Assembly (NCBI RefSeq): GCF_964340395.1
Contig: NC_135550.1
Location: 25,716,676 to 25,780,675, forward strand
DNA length: 64,000 nucleotides
Direction of reading: 5' to 3'
DNA from: Glandiceps talaboti
Lineage: Eukaryota > Hemichordata > Enteropneusta > Spengelidae
Shown one piece after another: positions 1 to 32,660 of this stretch (position 1 is its first letter; each line of letters opens with the position of its first letter). A model generated the notes under the pieces. It saw nothing but the letters and a program-made list of their open reading frames with translations, was not told the origin of the DNA and made no database searches. The position numbers and the translations under genes were made by a program.

Positions 1-628
1 AGCACATATCAAAAACAAAATTTTCACATAGGGGTGGTATGAAGTTATTCCAAGGACAGACTCAGTCCTAGGGTCAATGCAACCTAATAACTTAGTACAG
101 TAATAGAACGCAATGTAGAGATCACGGCAAAAGAGAAACTGGTGCCAGTGTTCACACAGGATAAAGCTAGTAAATATTTAAAAAGTTATATCGAGTGCCC
201 CTAACCTTAATTTTAGAGTCTCCTTCACATTGCTTGAGATTACAAAAGCGTTAAAGCAAGACTTCACTTTCTGATGGCAGTGAAACAATAGAGGGGGTGG
301 GGGGGTACCATATAAAGGTGTACACCAAGTCTTTCAGATATTCAACCACAAAATTAAAGCACAGATTTTGATAGAACAGAACGTGATTTGTAAATTTCAA
401 TTTTTATGAAATCTCTCTCATTTCTACAGATAAGGTATTTGTAAGTCATATAGTTAGTAAGTCACTGGGTTATTGAAATATTGACTACTAGTTGTTCTTA
501 TTCACTGTAAATCCAACCAAAAGATTTGCTTTCCAAACTGATTCCAAGTTGTTATATGAAATCACTGCCTATACAAAATGAATATTTACATACAGATATG
601 CAAGAGGAAAAAAAATCAACGTTAATAT
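1..628 (-). other. Probable BAZ1A 3' UTR, no second gene seen
   Basis: AT-rich sequence downstream of the BAZ1A stop. I found no convincing canonical polyadenylation hexamer on the minus strand, so the transcript may end outside the window. A short poly-G run lies at 292-305. Confidence 0.5.
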
Positions 629-21731
<21,103 letters not shown>

Positions 21732-22640
21732 ATCTCTCGAACCAAATTTTTAGGAGGGAAACAATGAAAGAAAGAACACGATTTGTAAATGGTCTAAAAA
21801 CACCACAGATACACCAAATTCGCCACTAAACAGTCATTACTGTGTAGTATGAAACTTTAAGTTTGGGTTAGGTAAGGTTATGGACATGAACGTGTGGAAT
21901 TTCCACGCGAAATTCCAAGCCAACTCCGGCTGACGTCCGCGTCCTCACAAAAGATGAACGAAAATCGTGTGCCAATGATGATATGCACAACGGAGTGACC
22001 GTGATATGCAACACCGATTGCTAGACATAGGGGTAATTTGAACCACTCTAACGGCGATGTGCATAATCGCACACTCATCAAACTTTCCAAAGTTATGTGA
22101 CACAGGTCTTTCTGTTATCTCGTCAAATTTTATTAGCGGGTGTCAATTATTATGAAAGTTTGAAAAGAAAATGTAAGCAAAATTCTGCCGAGAGTGCAAG
22201 AAACGTGAGTGAAGGGGTGGGACAGTGCGTGAATTCAGCTATCTGATTGGTCAATTCAGCCCTTTGATTGACAGATATGGCAGTGAACGCACTCACCGAG
22301 TCAGCACTGTACCCAGTTCGTGAATAAGACTGTTTTGGTATTTCAGAAAGTAACGACGCTTTAAATTTGCCTATTCCAAAGTTTATAGAAATATATATAT
22401 AACTTAAAAAACTACTTTTTAAATAGATATGATACTTTAGATGGGTTTCGCTTCTGGAGCGCATAGAACCCGTATGCACTATACCTGCTGAGGCTGATGT
22501 TCCGGTGTTTTCATTAGAGACAAATCAATTTTTTAGAAGGTCATTTGCCAGTTATGTGATAAATACATCAATGTACTTACATTTATTCACAAATAATTGG
22601 ATGACACTTTAGACTTGGTAGCCATGACGAATGATACATT
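21732..22640 (-). promoter_or_regulatory. BAZ1A upstream / promoter region
   Basis: Sequence immediately 5' of the BAZ1A ATG. It is richer in CpG than the introns (for example CGACGTCCGCG-like words near 21930). I see no clear TATA box. Transcription start is not determinable from sequence alone. Confidence 0.45.
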
Positions 22641-22809
22641 GATAGTATTATTTACACTTTTTTAGGATGGAAATTAATAGGGCAGTAAGTACTGTGAGGT
22701 GTATTGATTTGAAAAGTGTGTCAGTTGTTGATTGTAACACTCGTGGTGGTATCGAGGGTCTTCAATTTCAGTATATATATGGTATGCCATTATGTTGTTA
22801 CCCATTCCG

Positions 22810-22985
22810 CACAACACAGCACAACACAGCACAGCACAGCACAACACAGCACAACACAACACAACACAACACAACACAACATAACACAACACGTACAACA
22901 CAACACAACACAACACAACACTACACTACACTACACAACACGTACAACACAACACAACACAACACAACACAACACAACACAACAA
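22810..22985. repeat. (CACAA)n / (ACAGC)n pentanucleotide microsatellite
   Basis: About 175 bp of CACAA-type repeats, with CACAG variants at the left end and two CGTACAA interruptions. Translated frames through it are spurious. Confidence 0.97.
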
Positions 22986-23204
22986 AACCCAAACTCGGTG
23001 TTTTGACTGTCTCAACGACATATTATAAACAGCATTATACACAGTGATCTGAATGATCATCAGTCAATATTGATGTCAGATTTAGATGCCAGTTACACAA
23101 ATCAGTATGGAATGTCACATTACTAGTACTTGGCGAAACCTTTTTTTTTCTTAACCATTTATGCTTTTCAATTATTAAGTTTTAACGTTGTTAGGTTCTG
23201 TCTT

Positions 23205-23291
23205 TTTCTTATGAGAACTACTGAAAAAATACAAGTGAACACTTAATAATTAAGTATTCACTTGTATTTTTTCAGTAGTTTCCATAAGAAA
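23205..23291. repeat. Near-perfect 87-bp palindrome
   Basis: The sequence folds about position 23248. Both arms contain ACTACTGAAAAAATACAAGT and an outer TTTCTTATG, with only about three mismatches over 43 bp per arm and almost no loop. It lies in the BAZ1A-NUDT22 intergenic space. Confidence 0.93.
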
Positions 23292-24578
23292 TTATCATGA
23301 TCATATTGTCTTGCCATAACAAAATGCATGACGTCAACAACAATCAGCTTTGTATTCTGCTGTACAGCAGCTACTAAATGTTGGACAACAAATTTGATAG
23401 ATAAAGAGGTCACATCAATCATAATCTCTGATTTTTTTTATTCAGATAATATTACAATGTAAATACCTTCCAAACCATACATACCCATCTAGCCATAGTA
23501 GAAATTACAAAAGGTATATATTGGAAATAACTAGTATATTATCATATGAAAACTAGGAACCCTGATTACCAATAACTATGCAGCATAAATTAAGTCATAC
23601 ATGGTCTGTCATATCAGGGTATCCCAAAAACTGACTAAGTATCTTGACACACATGTAGAGCGGTGACTGTACAAATAGTGTTTATGCTAGGGAGTCCAAC
23701 CCTATTCCTATCCCTAAAAACAACTCCCTAACTTGAAGAAAATTGTACTGACACTCATTGATTTGGTCCACTGTTCAACATCCTTGGCAGTGTCTCAAAT
23801 AAAATCTTCATCTTTTATTCTTGTTTTCTCTGCTACCCTGGATTATTTATTTAAAATGCCATTATTCACAAATATACCTCCTGGCATGTTCACTACATGT
23901 CAAATTAAGTCTTCATACTTGAAAAAAAATGCCGCTACAATATTGTAAAAGTAACATTTTTTTATTCCGGCAGTCACAGAGGTGTACATTTCAGTTGAAA
24001 TCACTGGACATGTTCCAATAACTACTCAGTTTATGCAGTTCTTGTTTGTTGAGATTAAAACGCAATTGAATAAAATAACCTCGACAAGATATTAACATCA
24101 ACCAAGTTGAAGACAGCTATTATTACTTTTTATTAATTTGTAAAAATAGAAAAGACTTTTATACATTATAACTTAGGCATTCCACTTGTGTATGTTTCAG
24201 TGGCCTACCTTTCATTCATTGTAGTTATAACCTACTCTCCACTGACAGATACACTCTTCAATTACTATAAGAATTGACACATCATATCATGTAATTCTGT
24301 GTAAACTCAATTACAATTTGTTCTGAGCAAACTCAATCTCATTAAAATCTGATTACAGGAGAAAGCTCTAAATTTATACCTTGGGTAAGGTGATCAACCA
24401 CGGTATAAACAAAATAGAACATACAGGACAGGTAGGGTAGATGTGAAATATGGTAAATTAAGTAAATCAAGCCTTCTCCTTGATCAGATTTTAATCAGAT
24501 TGTTATCAAACCTTTCTATATATTTCTATATCTACCTGTCATATCCAGAGGAGTTCATATTGCAGGTATTATGGATAG

Positions 24579-24946
24579 GAGGTCTTGAATTTTGAAATAC
24601 TGATACATATGCTAAGATGACATCGAGGTCTTGAATTTTGAAATACTGATACATATGCTAAGATGACATCGAGGTCTTGAATTTTGAAATACTGATACCT
24701 ATGCTCAGATGACATCGAGGTCTTGAATTTTGAAATACCGATACCTATACTAAGATGACATCGAGGTCTTGAATTTTGAAATACCGATACCTATGCTAAG
24801 ATGACATCGAGGTCTTGAATTTTGAAATACCGATACCTATACTAAGATGACATCGAGGTCTTGAATTTTGAAATACCGATACCTATGCTAAGATGACATT
24901 GAGGTCTTGAATTTTGAAATACCAATACCTATGCTAAGATGACATC
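24579..24946. repeat. 46-bp minisatellite, exactly 8 units
   Basis: The unit begins GAGGTCTTGAATTTTGAAAT and ends GCTAAGATGACATC. The span of 368 bp is exactly 8 x 46, and units differ at a few positions (CATATG/CCTATG/CCTATA, CTGATA/CCGATA), so subfamilies are visible. Confidence 0.97.
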
Positions 24947-25076
24947 AATGTTATAACAAAGACCAGGATCTTTGAAACACAATCAATGTTTAACATAATA
25001 TACAAACTATTACATAAAATGAAGGAGTGGTGAAGTTTATGTTGATTTAGTTCCAGCTACTTTCATCACTGTCTAA

Positions 25077-25077
<1 letters not shown>

Positions 25078-25108
<31 letters not shown>
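25078..25108. repeat. (CTGT)n microsatellite
   Basis: About 31 bp of CTGT just downstream of the NUDT22 stop codon, probably in its 3' UTR. Confidence 0.95.
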
Positions 25109-25109
<1 letters not shown>

Positions 25110-25179
25110 ATGCCTCTCACTGTCTGTCAACTAATAATTCAGTTGTCTGTACATGGAAAAGTTAGCTTGACTGATTTTC

Positions 25180-27397
25180 TTAGTCAGATTGCTGCTTCTG
25201 TTCCTTTGATGCTTGAAATAATTTCACACATCCCTTGGCAGAGGGCGCCATTCCTTTCCAAATACTATTGTTGTGAAGATCAAATACTTCCTGTAATAAG
25301 GAAAGAAGTCAAATTGTTATCCTTGCTTAAAATATTAATACTTCACTGAGAATATTACCTATGAATCAGAATGAAAAAAAAAACATATGAAGGCAACTTT
25401 GACAAGAATCAGATTTAGCTGTACGATGGCAGAAGACAACAAATACAATGTAATCAAGAAGAAAGAAGTATGAGTGGGTGTACCCCCCCCCCACCATAAT
25501 TACTTGGTTGCCCCTAAACTCCATACACAAACCCTTTGTTTATATAGTCATGTGTCCCCTCCCCTTATATACATGCTGCTTGAATTGTCAAAAATATTGT
25601 GAAATCAAGTTCTGTCAAAGAATACAATTATTTTGATTAGGAGAGATCACACAACAAACAAACAACTTTAATCACTGTACTGTGTATTTTATTATTAGAC
25701 TTTTAGGACTTGATTGTTTTTGTTTTTCTTAACATGTTTATTTTATTGATAAGTAAACTCAAGCAATTTGACCATTTTATTTTGGTCACACAGTTTGTTT
25801 TAATAAACCATGTATTAGTGGTTATAAAAGTTTTCAAAAACCAACCTGTATTGGAACAAGTTTCAGATTGGTGGATTCTTCAGCCTCTGCCCCACCTGAG
25901 GAGTAGAGGTCATTGACCTCAGTGGAGCTCAGACTGCATCTGCAGAGACAACATGAATTATTTTAGAGTGGTGATGAATTAAATGTGATCAGAATCATAT
26001 TAACTATATAACTATATGACATCTCACACCATGCCTGTCTTTCACATCTAGTAGTTAACCATTTTATCATGTGGAAAGATTTTCCAGCAAGAATAAAAGT
26101 GTTTCATGTTCTGATTCATTTAGAAAGATCCTAAGTATTCCCTGTGAACATTCTGTTTGGTAGATAATCCAGGTTGTATTTTGTTTATTTGTTTGTGGTT
26201 TATTTTCACAAGTAGAATACTCTATATCAAGTTTCAGCCACACGTACATGATGGTGATCTGTTCTTAGTAGTCACTTTTGACAAACAATCCATGCAATAC
26301 ACAGCATAAATGGTAAACTGTCTTATGAAGCCAGTTGACACTTTTTCTCACCACTTTTTAACGTCAATACTAAGCTATCTAAATGTCCTTAAATGACTTC
26401 TGTACACTAAGATATATCATGTCCCTCTGACCTCACTGGCCTGCTTTGAAACGACTGATGTGTGAGGGCGCCCCGTTATGGTGTACCTTAGAGACTAGTG
26501 ATTCTGGTGACCTTGTTAGTTAATTAATTCATCAAAGCTCTATTTAAATGTGATTGGCTTTGGTCTAATACTGGACAACACAAATGGATAATAGCTACTT
26601 GTTAGTCTGAACTAGACTAAATCAACTGTTTTAGATGTAAAAGTCAATAGTCACAGATAAATCAACAACCCTCTACAAAAACCATCTCACAAAAACAGCC
26701 AATTCATGACAATCCCTCTGCTAAATTGCTAAACACAGCTGTGATAGTATACATCACCTGATAAAGAACTCCATACTTGGTCGTCCTGCACTTGTGTTGT
26801 TACCAGCCACACCTAGCAACACCGGTTCACTTAGGTATTTCATTGGAATGTTGATTTCATCTCGTACTTCTCTCAGGATGGAATTAAAAATTTCTTCTAC
26901 AACATCATCTGGACCAAATTCAGAGATGGAAAATTCCTTGATATCTAATTTTTTATCCTTACCAAGTAAGGCAAGCAATTCCTGGAAGAAGAACACGGCA
27001 AAATTGGATACTATAATCTCCCCAGTATAATCTCAGAAAATGTGTTGTTGTTAAGTGTTACAGAAAGATAGACACACACTACAATGTACTTGAGTTTCAT
27101 AATAATGTTTTCCAAGTTTCCTTTCTATAATTATATATACATTTAATTAACTATTAGTTTCACCAAATATTCACTTATTTTTCTTCTTGAGAACAGTGAC
27201 AATAAATCACATGCTGGATTATTCATAGGTTGACAAGTCAAACATGACATGATGACGATGGCGGTGGTGGTGGTGGTGGTGGTGGTGGTGATGATGACGA
27301 TGATGATGGTTGTGGTGGTAGTAGTGTTGGTGGTGGTGGTGGTGGTGGTGGTGATGGTGGTGATGATGGTGATGATGATGAAGATGATGATGGCAGT

Positions 27398-27429
<32 letters not shown>

Positions 27430-28088
27430 GGGGAGAATGACAATATCAATAAAGACAACAATGATGAAAGGAAGATGAAGACAATGGTTATGATGAATAT
27501 GATGACGCCATGGCAATGATGGCATTTGACAGTTACAACTGATTGCATGATAACAAAAAACAAACCAACACACAGAAATCACACACACACAAAATACTTT
27601 GAGATGATGTGATAATATTTTACCTCGGGCTCTGGATGACCTCCTGGTACATCCCACAATCCTGGTGCTTCCCCCACTTTATCACTTCGTCTCATAAACA
27701 TTACATAGTCATCAACTGTCTGTACCAAAGCTCCAACCCCAGCAGGATCAGACAGATAGACCTGAGAGTTTTCAAAATCTCTGACACCGTATTTGTGAAG
27801 AGATTTAACTTCTGGTGACCAGTTCGTTCCCAGATAATCTTTGTAACAAGTCAGTCCTAAGTTTAAAGTCACACCGTTATTTTCATATTTTGCCGAATCT
27901 AATCTGAACTTAGATCCGTTGAAAAGCCGGGGGTTTTGTTCAACACGTTTGGCCCAAATTGTTTCAATGTTTGTCTCGTGTGTGTCTAACACTTTCCGAT
28001 TGAATTGGTCTCCTAACACAACTCGTACATTTGATTTGGATATTCCATTGGAGGTGAACCACAAATTAATATCCGGATCCATAGCCAT
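25180..28088 (-). CDS. NUDT22: NUDT22-type Nudix hydrolase (UDP-glucose diphosphatase), 4 exons
   Basis: Human NUDT22 hydrolyses UDP-glucose and UDP-galactose to UMP and the sugar 1-phosphate, feeding pyrimidine salvage. Exons: 27624-28088, 26758-26981, 25846-25939, 25180-25290. Phases close to 894 nt, 297 aa (human 303). Matching landmarks in order: IWAKRVEQNPRLFNGSKFRL, LGLTCYKDYLGTNWSPEV, YLSDPAGVGALVQTVDDYV, GLWDVPGGHPEPE, REVRDEINIPMKYLSEPVLL, NTSAGRPSMEFFIRCSL and MAPSAKGCVKLF. The Nudix box is split by an insert and an intron. Its Gly part is GGHPEP at the end of exon 1, and the catalytic REVRDEI helix follows about 35 residues later, as in the family. An in-frame ATG two codons downstream (28082) is an alternative start. 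Confidence 0.95.
25940..26757. other. NUDT22 intron 2-3
   Basis: No repeats or frames of note. A GAGGGCGCC word occurs at about 26464. Confidence 0.5.
27256..27430. repeat. (GGT/GAT/GGA)n trinucleotide microsatellite in NUDT22 intron 1
   Basis: Compound GGT, GAT and GGA tracts with a G9 run at 27397-27405. His- and Pro-rich frames on the complementary strand are artefacts. Confidence 0.95.
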
Positions 28089-29249
28089 GCATGCGAACTG
28101 ACTCAACCTTCTTTACGAAATGTGCATAAAGCAGTGAAGTCACAGCATGTTGAATCAAAACTGCATAACACTGTTTACGTGGCAATGAACAGATTCCACC
28201 ACTATTAACTTGGTTAGTAATTCAAATCTGTGAATAGAGTAGAGGTTGACATCTGTGACTAGCTGACGACGTCAGAGCGCCACCTAGCGATAATTATACA
28301 CAATGCCCGTGAGGGCGCTATACTGTACAATTTTGCCCCCCAAAAAGACTGCAAAAAAAAAACCAAAAAAAAAAAACCATGGTAATCTGATGGAAGAGAA
28401 AGCACCTTTTTCATGGGTACATTTATCCGATCTGTGTTCAATATTTTGATAGAGATGTTGATCCATATCTGAATCAACAATCACTTGATATAATTATTGT
28501 AAAGATTTTTGTTGAGGTACAACGTGTAAATAAAATCCCCCTGAAGAAATACACCTTGCATTGTTAATGTGTCAAATTTTGTCAATATCTATGTCAAAAT
28601 ATAAAGCTACTATATAATACTTCAGTATTTTCACTCTATGAGAAACATTTCTCAAATACAAAAATTTGGAAAAGGTACGCATGTACCACTAAATTGACTA
28701 CACTAATCATGGATAAAATGTATTTGTGGAATAAAGCTGAAATAAATTATACCACGCTAAAGTGTAAGAACATCACACATTTTCGTCAGATTTTAATTTC
28801 TTAAAGAACATTGGTACAGTTGAGGATTTTTTGCTCTTCAAAGTGTACTGAGTATAAAACTGTACTGGAAACACCAGAAAGAAATCTCAAACATCATTAT
28901 AAATCGAAAGGAAGGTACACATGGAAACATTTTGGAGAGCAGATGCCATGATATGAATAAAAGATACCAGACATAGAAAATGGACTGATTTGGTGCATGA
29001 TATATAGCATTTTTATCAGTTTTAAAGGAATTCTGATATCGTTAGGGCGCCACCAACCTCACACCCGAGAAAGTGTCGCGAGAGGGCGCTATCTTACACG
29101 GGCCACAGACAGAGAACGTTAACGCGTTGCGGAGAACCAGGCCGAGAACCTTGTAGCTCTGCGAGTTTATCGTGTCGCGTGTAGCATGTTACTACACCAT
29201 TGATTTTCTATATTAGCAGCAGTGTGGCTGTTCTCGACTTTTCATAACG
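28089..29249. promoter_or_regulatory. Divergent promoter region of NUDT22 (minus) and METTL18 (plus)
   Basis: The start codons are 1.16 kb apart and face away from each other. Repeated AGGGCGC/GCGCC words sit near both ends (about 28276, 28312, 29044 and 29081). A CpG-bearing stretch (29075-29180) immediately precedes METTL18. Poly-A runs lie at 28352-28377. No other gene is seen. Confidence 0.6.
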
Positions 29250-30185
29250 ATGGATTTTAAATTTGGCTTTGTTGTTGAAGAAAACTCGGAACCAGAGAAG
29301 AACCAACAGGATCATGAACGACGTACTGATATCAGCGATACCAACGACCAAGCTAAAGGTGAACAGAAAGATGAAGAAACAAGTACTCGTAAGAAACTAA
29401 AAACAAGTGATGGCCACGCCACTGCGAAAGAATTCCTTCTTCCCGAGGTTCAAGAGTTGACATTGGAAGAGAAACAAGTACAAAAATTGACAACTGGACA
29501 TGTTGAATTTGAAGTCATAGATTCTGAGAATGTGGAGATGAAATTGAAAGACAAAAAAGAGAGTCATTTGGTGAAAGTTATTTCCCATAATTCAGATTTA
29601 CTGCCAAATGTATATGAAGGAGGACTGAAAATCTGGGAATGTTCCTTGGACTTGGTGGAATTTCTTAAAGATTCCAGCATCAATTTCCAGGATACCAGAG
29701 TTCTAGAACTGGGATGTGGAGCTGGATTACCGGGAATATTTGCCTTGCTGCATGAAGCTGAAGTAATATTCCAGGATTACAATGAAGAAGTCATTCAGGA
29801 AGTGACAATTCCCAATGTTGTCCTGAACTGTAAAACTTTGACAGGGCGCCCTCTAAGGTGCAAATTTATGTCAGGAGACTGGCAACAAGTTGAAGACATG
29901 CTGTCAAAAACACTAAATGAAGATGACAACAAATTTGACATCATTTTAACATCAGAGACGATTTATAATGTGGATTCACATGACAGTCTGCATAGTATCA
30001 TGAGTTCTCTTTTGAAATCCACAGGAACTGTTTACCTGGCTGCAAAGACACATTATTTTGGCGTTGGTGGGGGAACTAGAATGTTTGAAGAATTGATAAA
30101 AAAGAAAGGAATTTTCCTGGTAGAAGTTGTTAAAACTTACACAGAAGGAGTCCAAAGGGAAATATTGATGATGAAGAGGAAATAA
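29250..30185 (+). CDS. METTL18: METTL18-type protein-histidine N-methyltransferase, single exon
   Basis: METTL18 methylates one histidine of ribosomal protein uL3 (RPL3), tuning translation elongation; yeast Hpm1 does the same. The 311-aa frame opens with a charged, low-complexity N-terminus (1-110). The core begins LLPNVYEGGLKIWECSLDLV (117-136, human TGVYEGGLKIWECTFDLL). The SAM-binding motif I is LELGCGAGLPG (152-162), followed by FQDYNEEVIQEVTIPNVV (174-191) and the family-typical LTSETIYN (233-240). The C-terminal motif is AAKTHYFGVGGGTRMFEEL (264-282). The start ATG follows an upstream GC-rich stretch and fits the family N-terminus (short Phe-rich MDFKFGF; human MTFQFNF). Confidence 0.95.
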   Translation: MDFKFGFVVEENSEPEKNQQDHERRTDISDTNDQAKGEQKDEETSTRKKLKTSDGHATAKEFLLPEVQELTLEEKQVQKLTTGHVEFEVIDSENVEMKLKDKKESHLVKVISHNSDLLPNVYEGGLKIWECSLDLVEFLKDSSINFQDTRVLELGCGAGLPGIFALLHEAEVIFQDYNEEVIQEVTIPNVVLNCKTLTGRPLRCKFMSGDWQQVEDMLSKTLNEDDNKFDIILTSETIYNVDSHDSLHSIMSSLLKSTGTVYLAAKTHYFGVGGGTRMFEELIKKKGIFLVEVVKTYTEGVQREILMMKRK

Positions 30186-30299
30186 CTCTCTGCAAATTGT
30201 CATTTTTAGATGTTTACTTTTGAAAGGAATTTAAAACATTATCGTCATTTTGCTATCATTGCCATGGATGTACATTTGAAAGAAAAAAAAACTTTTTGG

Positions 30300-30305
30300 A
30301 ATAAA
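30300..30305 (+). terminator. AATAAA polyadenylation signal of METTL18
   Basis: Canonical hexamer 115 nt after the METTL18 stop codon, on the correct strand. Confidence 0.7.
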
Positions 30306-32296
30306 AGTGGAATATCAAACACATTGTTGAATGTATAATTATAGTTACTGTGTATCAATGTCCTATGAAGAATGTCAGTGAGAAATCATGAGATGATGTG
30401 ATGTTAAATATGGACAATATGTTAGTTTGATGTTAGTTGAAAGGTACAATCATTTCTGAATGCGTGCATGTGTGATATACCCATAGCCAAGTGTACGTGA
30501 TTGAACCGAGAGTGGAATACTTGGCTAGACTGTCTGTCTTTTGGCTTCATATTCAATGAAATGTAAGATACAGTGACAACAAAACTTTGTATTTAGACTT
30601 ATTCTGTAACTGAGGAATACATTATGCTGTCTGCTATTTGTCTAATTTGGCTACAAATTTGATTTGTTTCAGCAATGTTACTGTGTATCTTGTACATAGA
30701 CTAAGAGTAAGACAGTGCAGTGTTGCAGTTCACAAAGTCATGTCTTGTTGGCTAACACCTCCCCCCCCCCTCACATACACACACACACACACATACATAC
30801 ATACATACATACATACATACATACATACATACATACATACACACACATACATACATACATACATACATACATACATACACACACATACATACATACATAC
30901 ATACATACATACACATACATACATACATACATACATACATACATACACACACATACATACATACATACACACACATACATACATACATACATACATACAC
31001 ATACATACATACATACACACACATACATACATACATACATACATACATACACATACATACATACATACACACACATACATACATACATACATACATACAC
31101 ATACACACACATACATACATACATACATACATACATACATACATACATACATACATACATACACATACATACATACATACATACATACACATACACACAC
31201 ACATACATACATACATACATACACATACACACACACCATCAATCTAGTACAGTAACTCAATGCCTCATTGCTTCAGCCTCAGAGTGAATAGTTGTTGTAT
31301 ACCTTGAGGTCTCTTGAAAAATGGGGGGAAAGATTAATGTAGAATAGATTTGTATATGTGACCATTTGAGGAAGTGAGAATGGAGCGCCCTCAAAGGGTT
31401 TAATTAGTTAGTTATTGAACTTTGACCTAGTTCATCACTTTGGTTGCCAGTCAAGTTTAATAGCCAGTCATCTTGATCGACCCTCCCATCCCTCCCCTTT
31501 TAGGCAGGGTTTGGGAGAAATAATTTTCCTGTTTGTGTATTTTATATACCAATACAATTTCGTTCTTGTTTCATTGTGTTCAGAGTGGCCCTTATTTTGC
31601 AGGTCACCATTAATAAAAGGGGTGTTCCTGCCTCAGACTGCAAGAATTATTTATTTATTTTATGCAAATCATCACAGTCATTTTAGGCAGTTGCTATGAT
31701 GATTTTCATTTAACTTTTGAAGTTCTGCAAAATTATGATGCAAGATTCTTGCACCTTTCTCTGGTTTTACCTTTCTTCAAGACAAGTTACATACTAGTAT
31801 GTCAAACTTCCCAAAACCTGCCTTCAAATGAACAATTATTGACTACTAAATATTTCTTTTGATGTGCATATGTTGTTAGAATTTTGAAAGGAAACATTCG
31901 TATCCTATACAAAAAACCAAACACATATATAATATGATCATTATAAAACAATACTTGTCATATGGGCATAAATCATATACATCTTCAAAATGCAACAATG
32001 GCAAAAAAGTACTGTACAGGTATAACTCATAAAGACAGAGCATCAAATGTCAGAGAACCCGAATCTGAGTACAATTGTTTGTAATTGATTAGACAGTAAG
32101 AGACACCATGTTGTTCAGTCCTACCAGCTGTCTCAAATCAGCGAGTGCAAGCTGACAGAGTAGTATGACATGTATTGTTGTATTATACAGGCTAATGTTT
32201 CACATGCCATCCAAAATAATCATATATTTGAAATTTAATTCTGATCATTGACAGAATTAAACAAGACTGGAAATTCCACTTTCACCAAAACTTTGT
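30306..32296. other. Convergent intergenic region METTL18 / RSPH9
   Basis: Contains the (ACAT)n microsatellite at 30771-31237 and, near 32090-32200, a block resembling one at 34340-34440. No gene recognised. Confidence 0.6.
30771..31237. repeat. (ACAT)n / (AC)n microsatellite, 467 bp
   Basis: ACAT runs broken at irregular intervals by ACACACAC blocks. All long frames through it (HTYI or MYVC repeats) are spurious. Confidence 0.98.
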
Positions 32297-32302
32297 TTTA
32301 TT
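32297..32302 (-). terminator. AATAAA polyadenylation signal of RSPH9
   Basis: TTTATT on the plus strand is AATAAA on the minus strand, 359 nt after the RSPH9 stop. Confidence 0.55.
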
Positions 32303-32660
32303 CATAAAATTTAATAATGAACATTGCAGTAACTAAACACCTATAAACTACCAATATCTACAATATTTATTACAAAGTAGAATTTAGAGATTTGATATTA
32401 GGATGAATAAATCATAAGTATGTCACTTTTATAGGAAATTTCATGGTATTTACAATAATTGACATAAAACTCACAAAAAAAGAGACTTTTCTGAAATGTA
32501 CAATATGTAGACTCAGTGTATGTAATGGGTTATCAGCGTTCTTTGAAGATAAATATAGGGTTGTGGTTGATATCAAAAAGAACAAATTCATGGTCCAATG
32601 TCACATGTCTCAGTTAGACACCTCAGTCCTTATACAGGTATTCGCTTTGTTTTCAGATAT

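Noticed and set aside
22667-23047. 126-aa Thr/Gln/His-repeat frame
   Set aside because: Its body is the CACAA microsatellite.
24579-24946. CRISPR-like array of 46-bp units
   Set aside because: Units are contiguous with no unique spacers, and the genome is animal, so it is a minisatellite.
27219-27657. His-, Pro- and Ser-rich frames in NUDT22 intron 1
   Set aside because: They translate the GGT/GAT/GGA microsatellite, not a histidine-rich protein.
28089-28106. Extended NUDT22 start upstream of the ATG (MSQFACMAMD)
   Set aside because: The extension begins with TTG. The first ATG in frame is at 28088 and fits the human N-terminus, so it was used instead.
30638-31287. HTYI / MYVC repeat proteins of up to 205 aa
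   Set aside because: They translate the (ACAT)n tract; the non-repeat ends have no family features.
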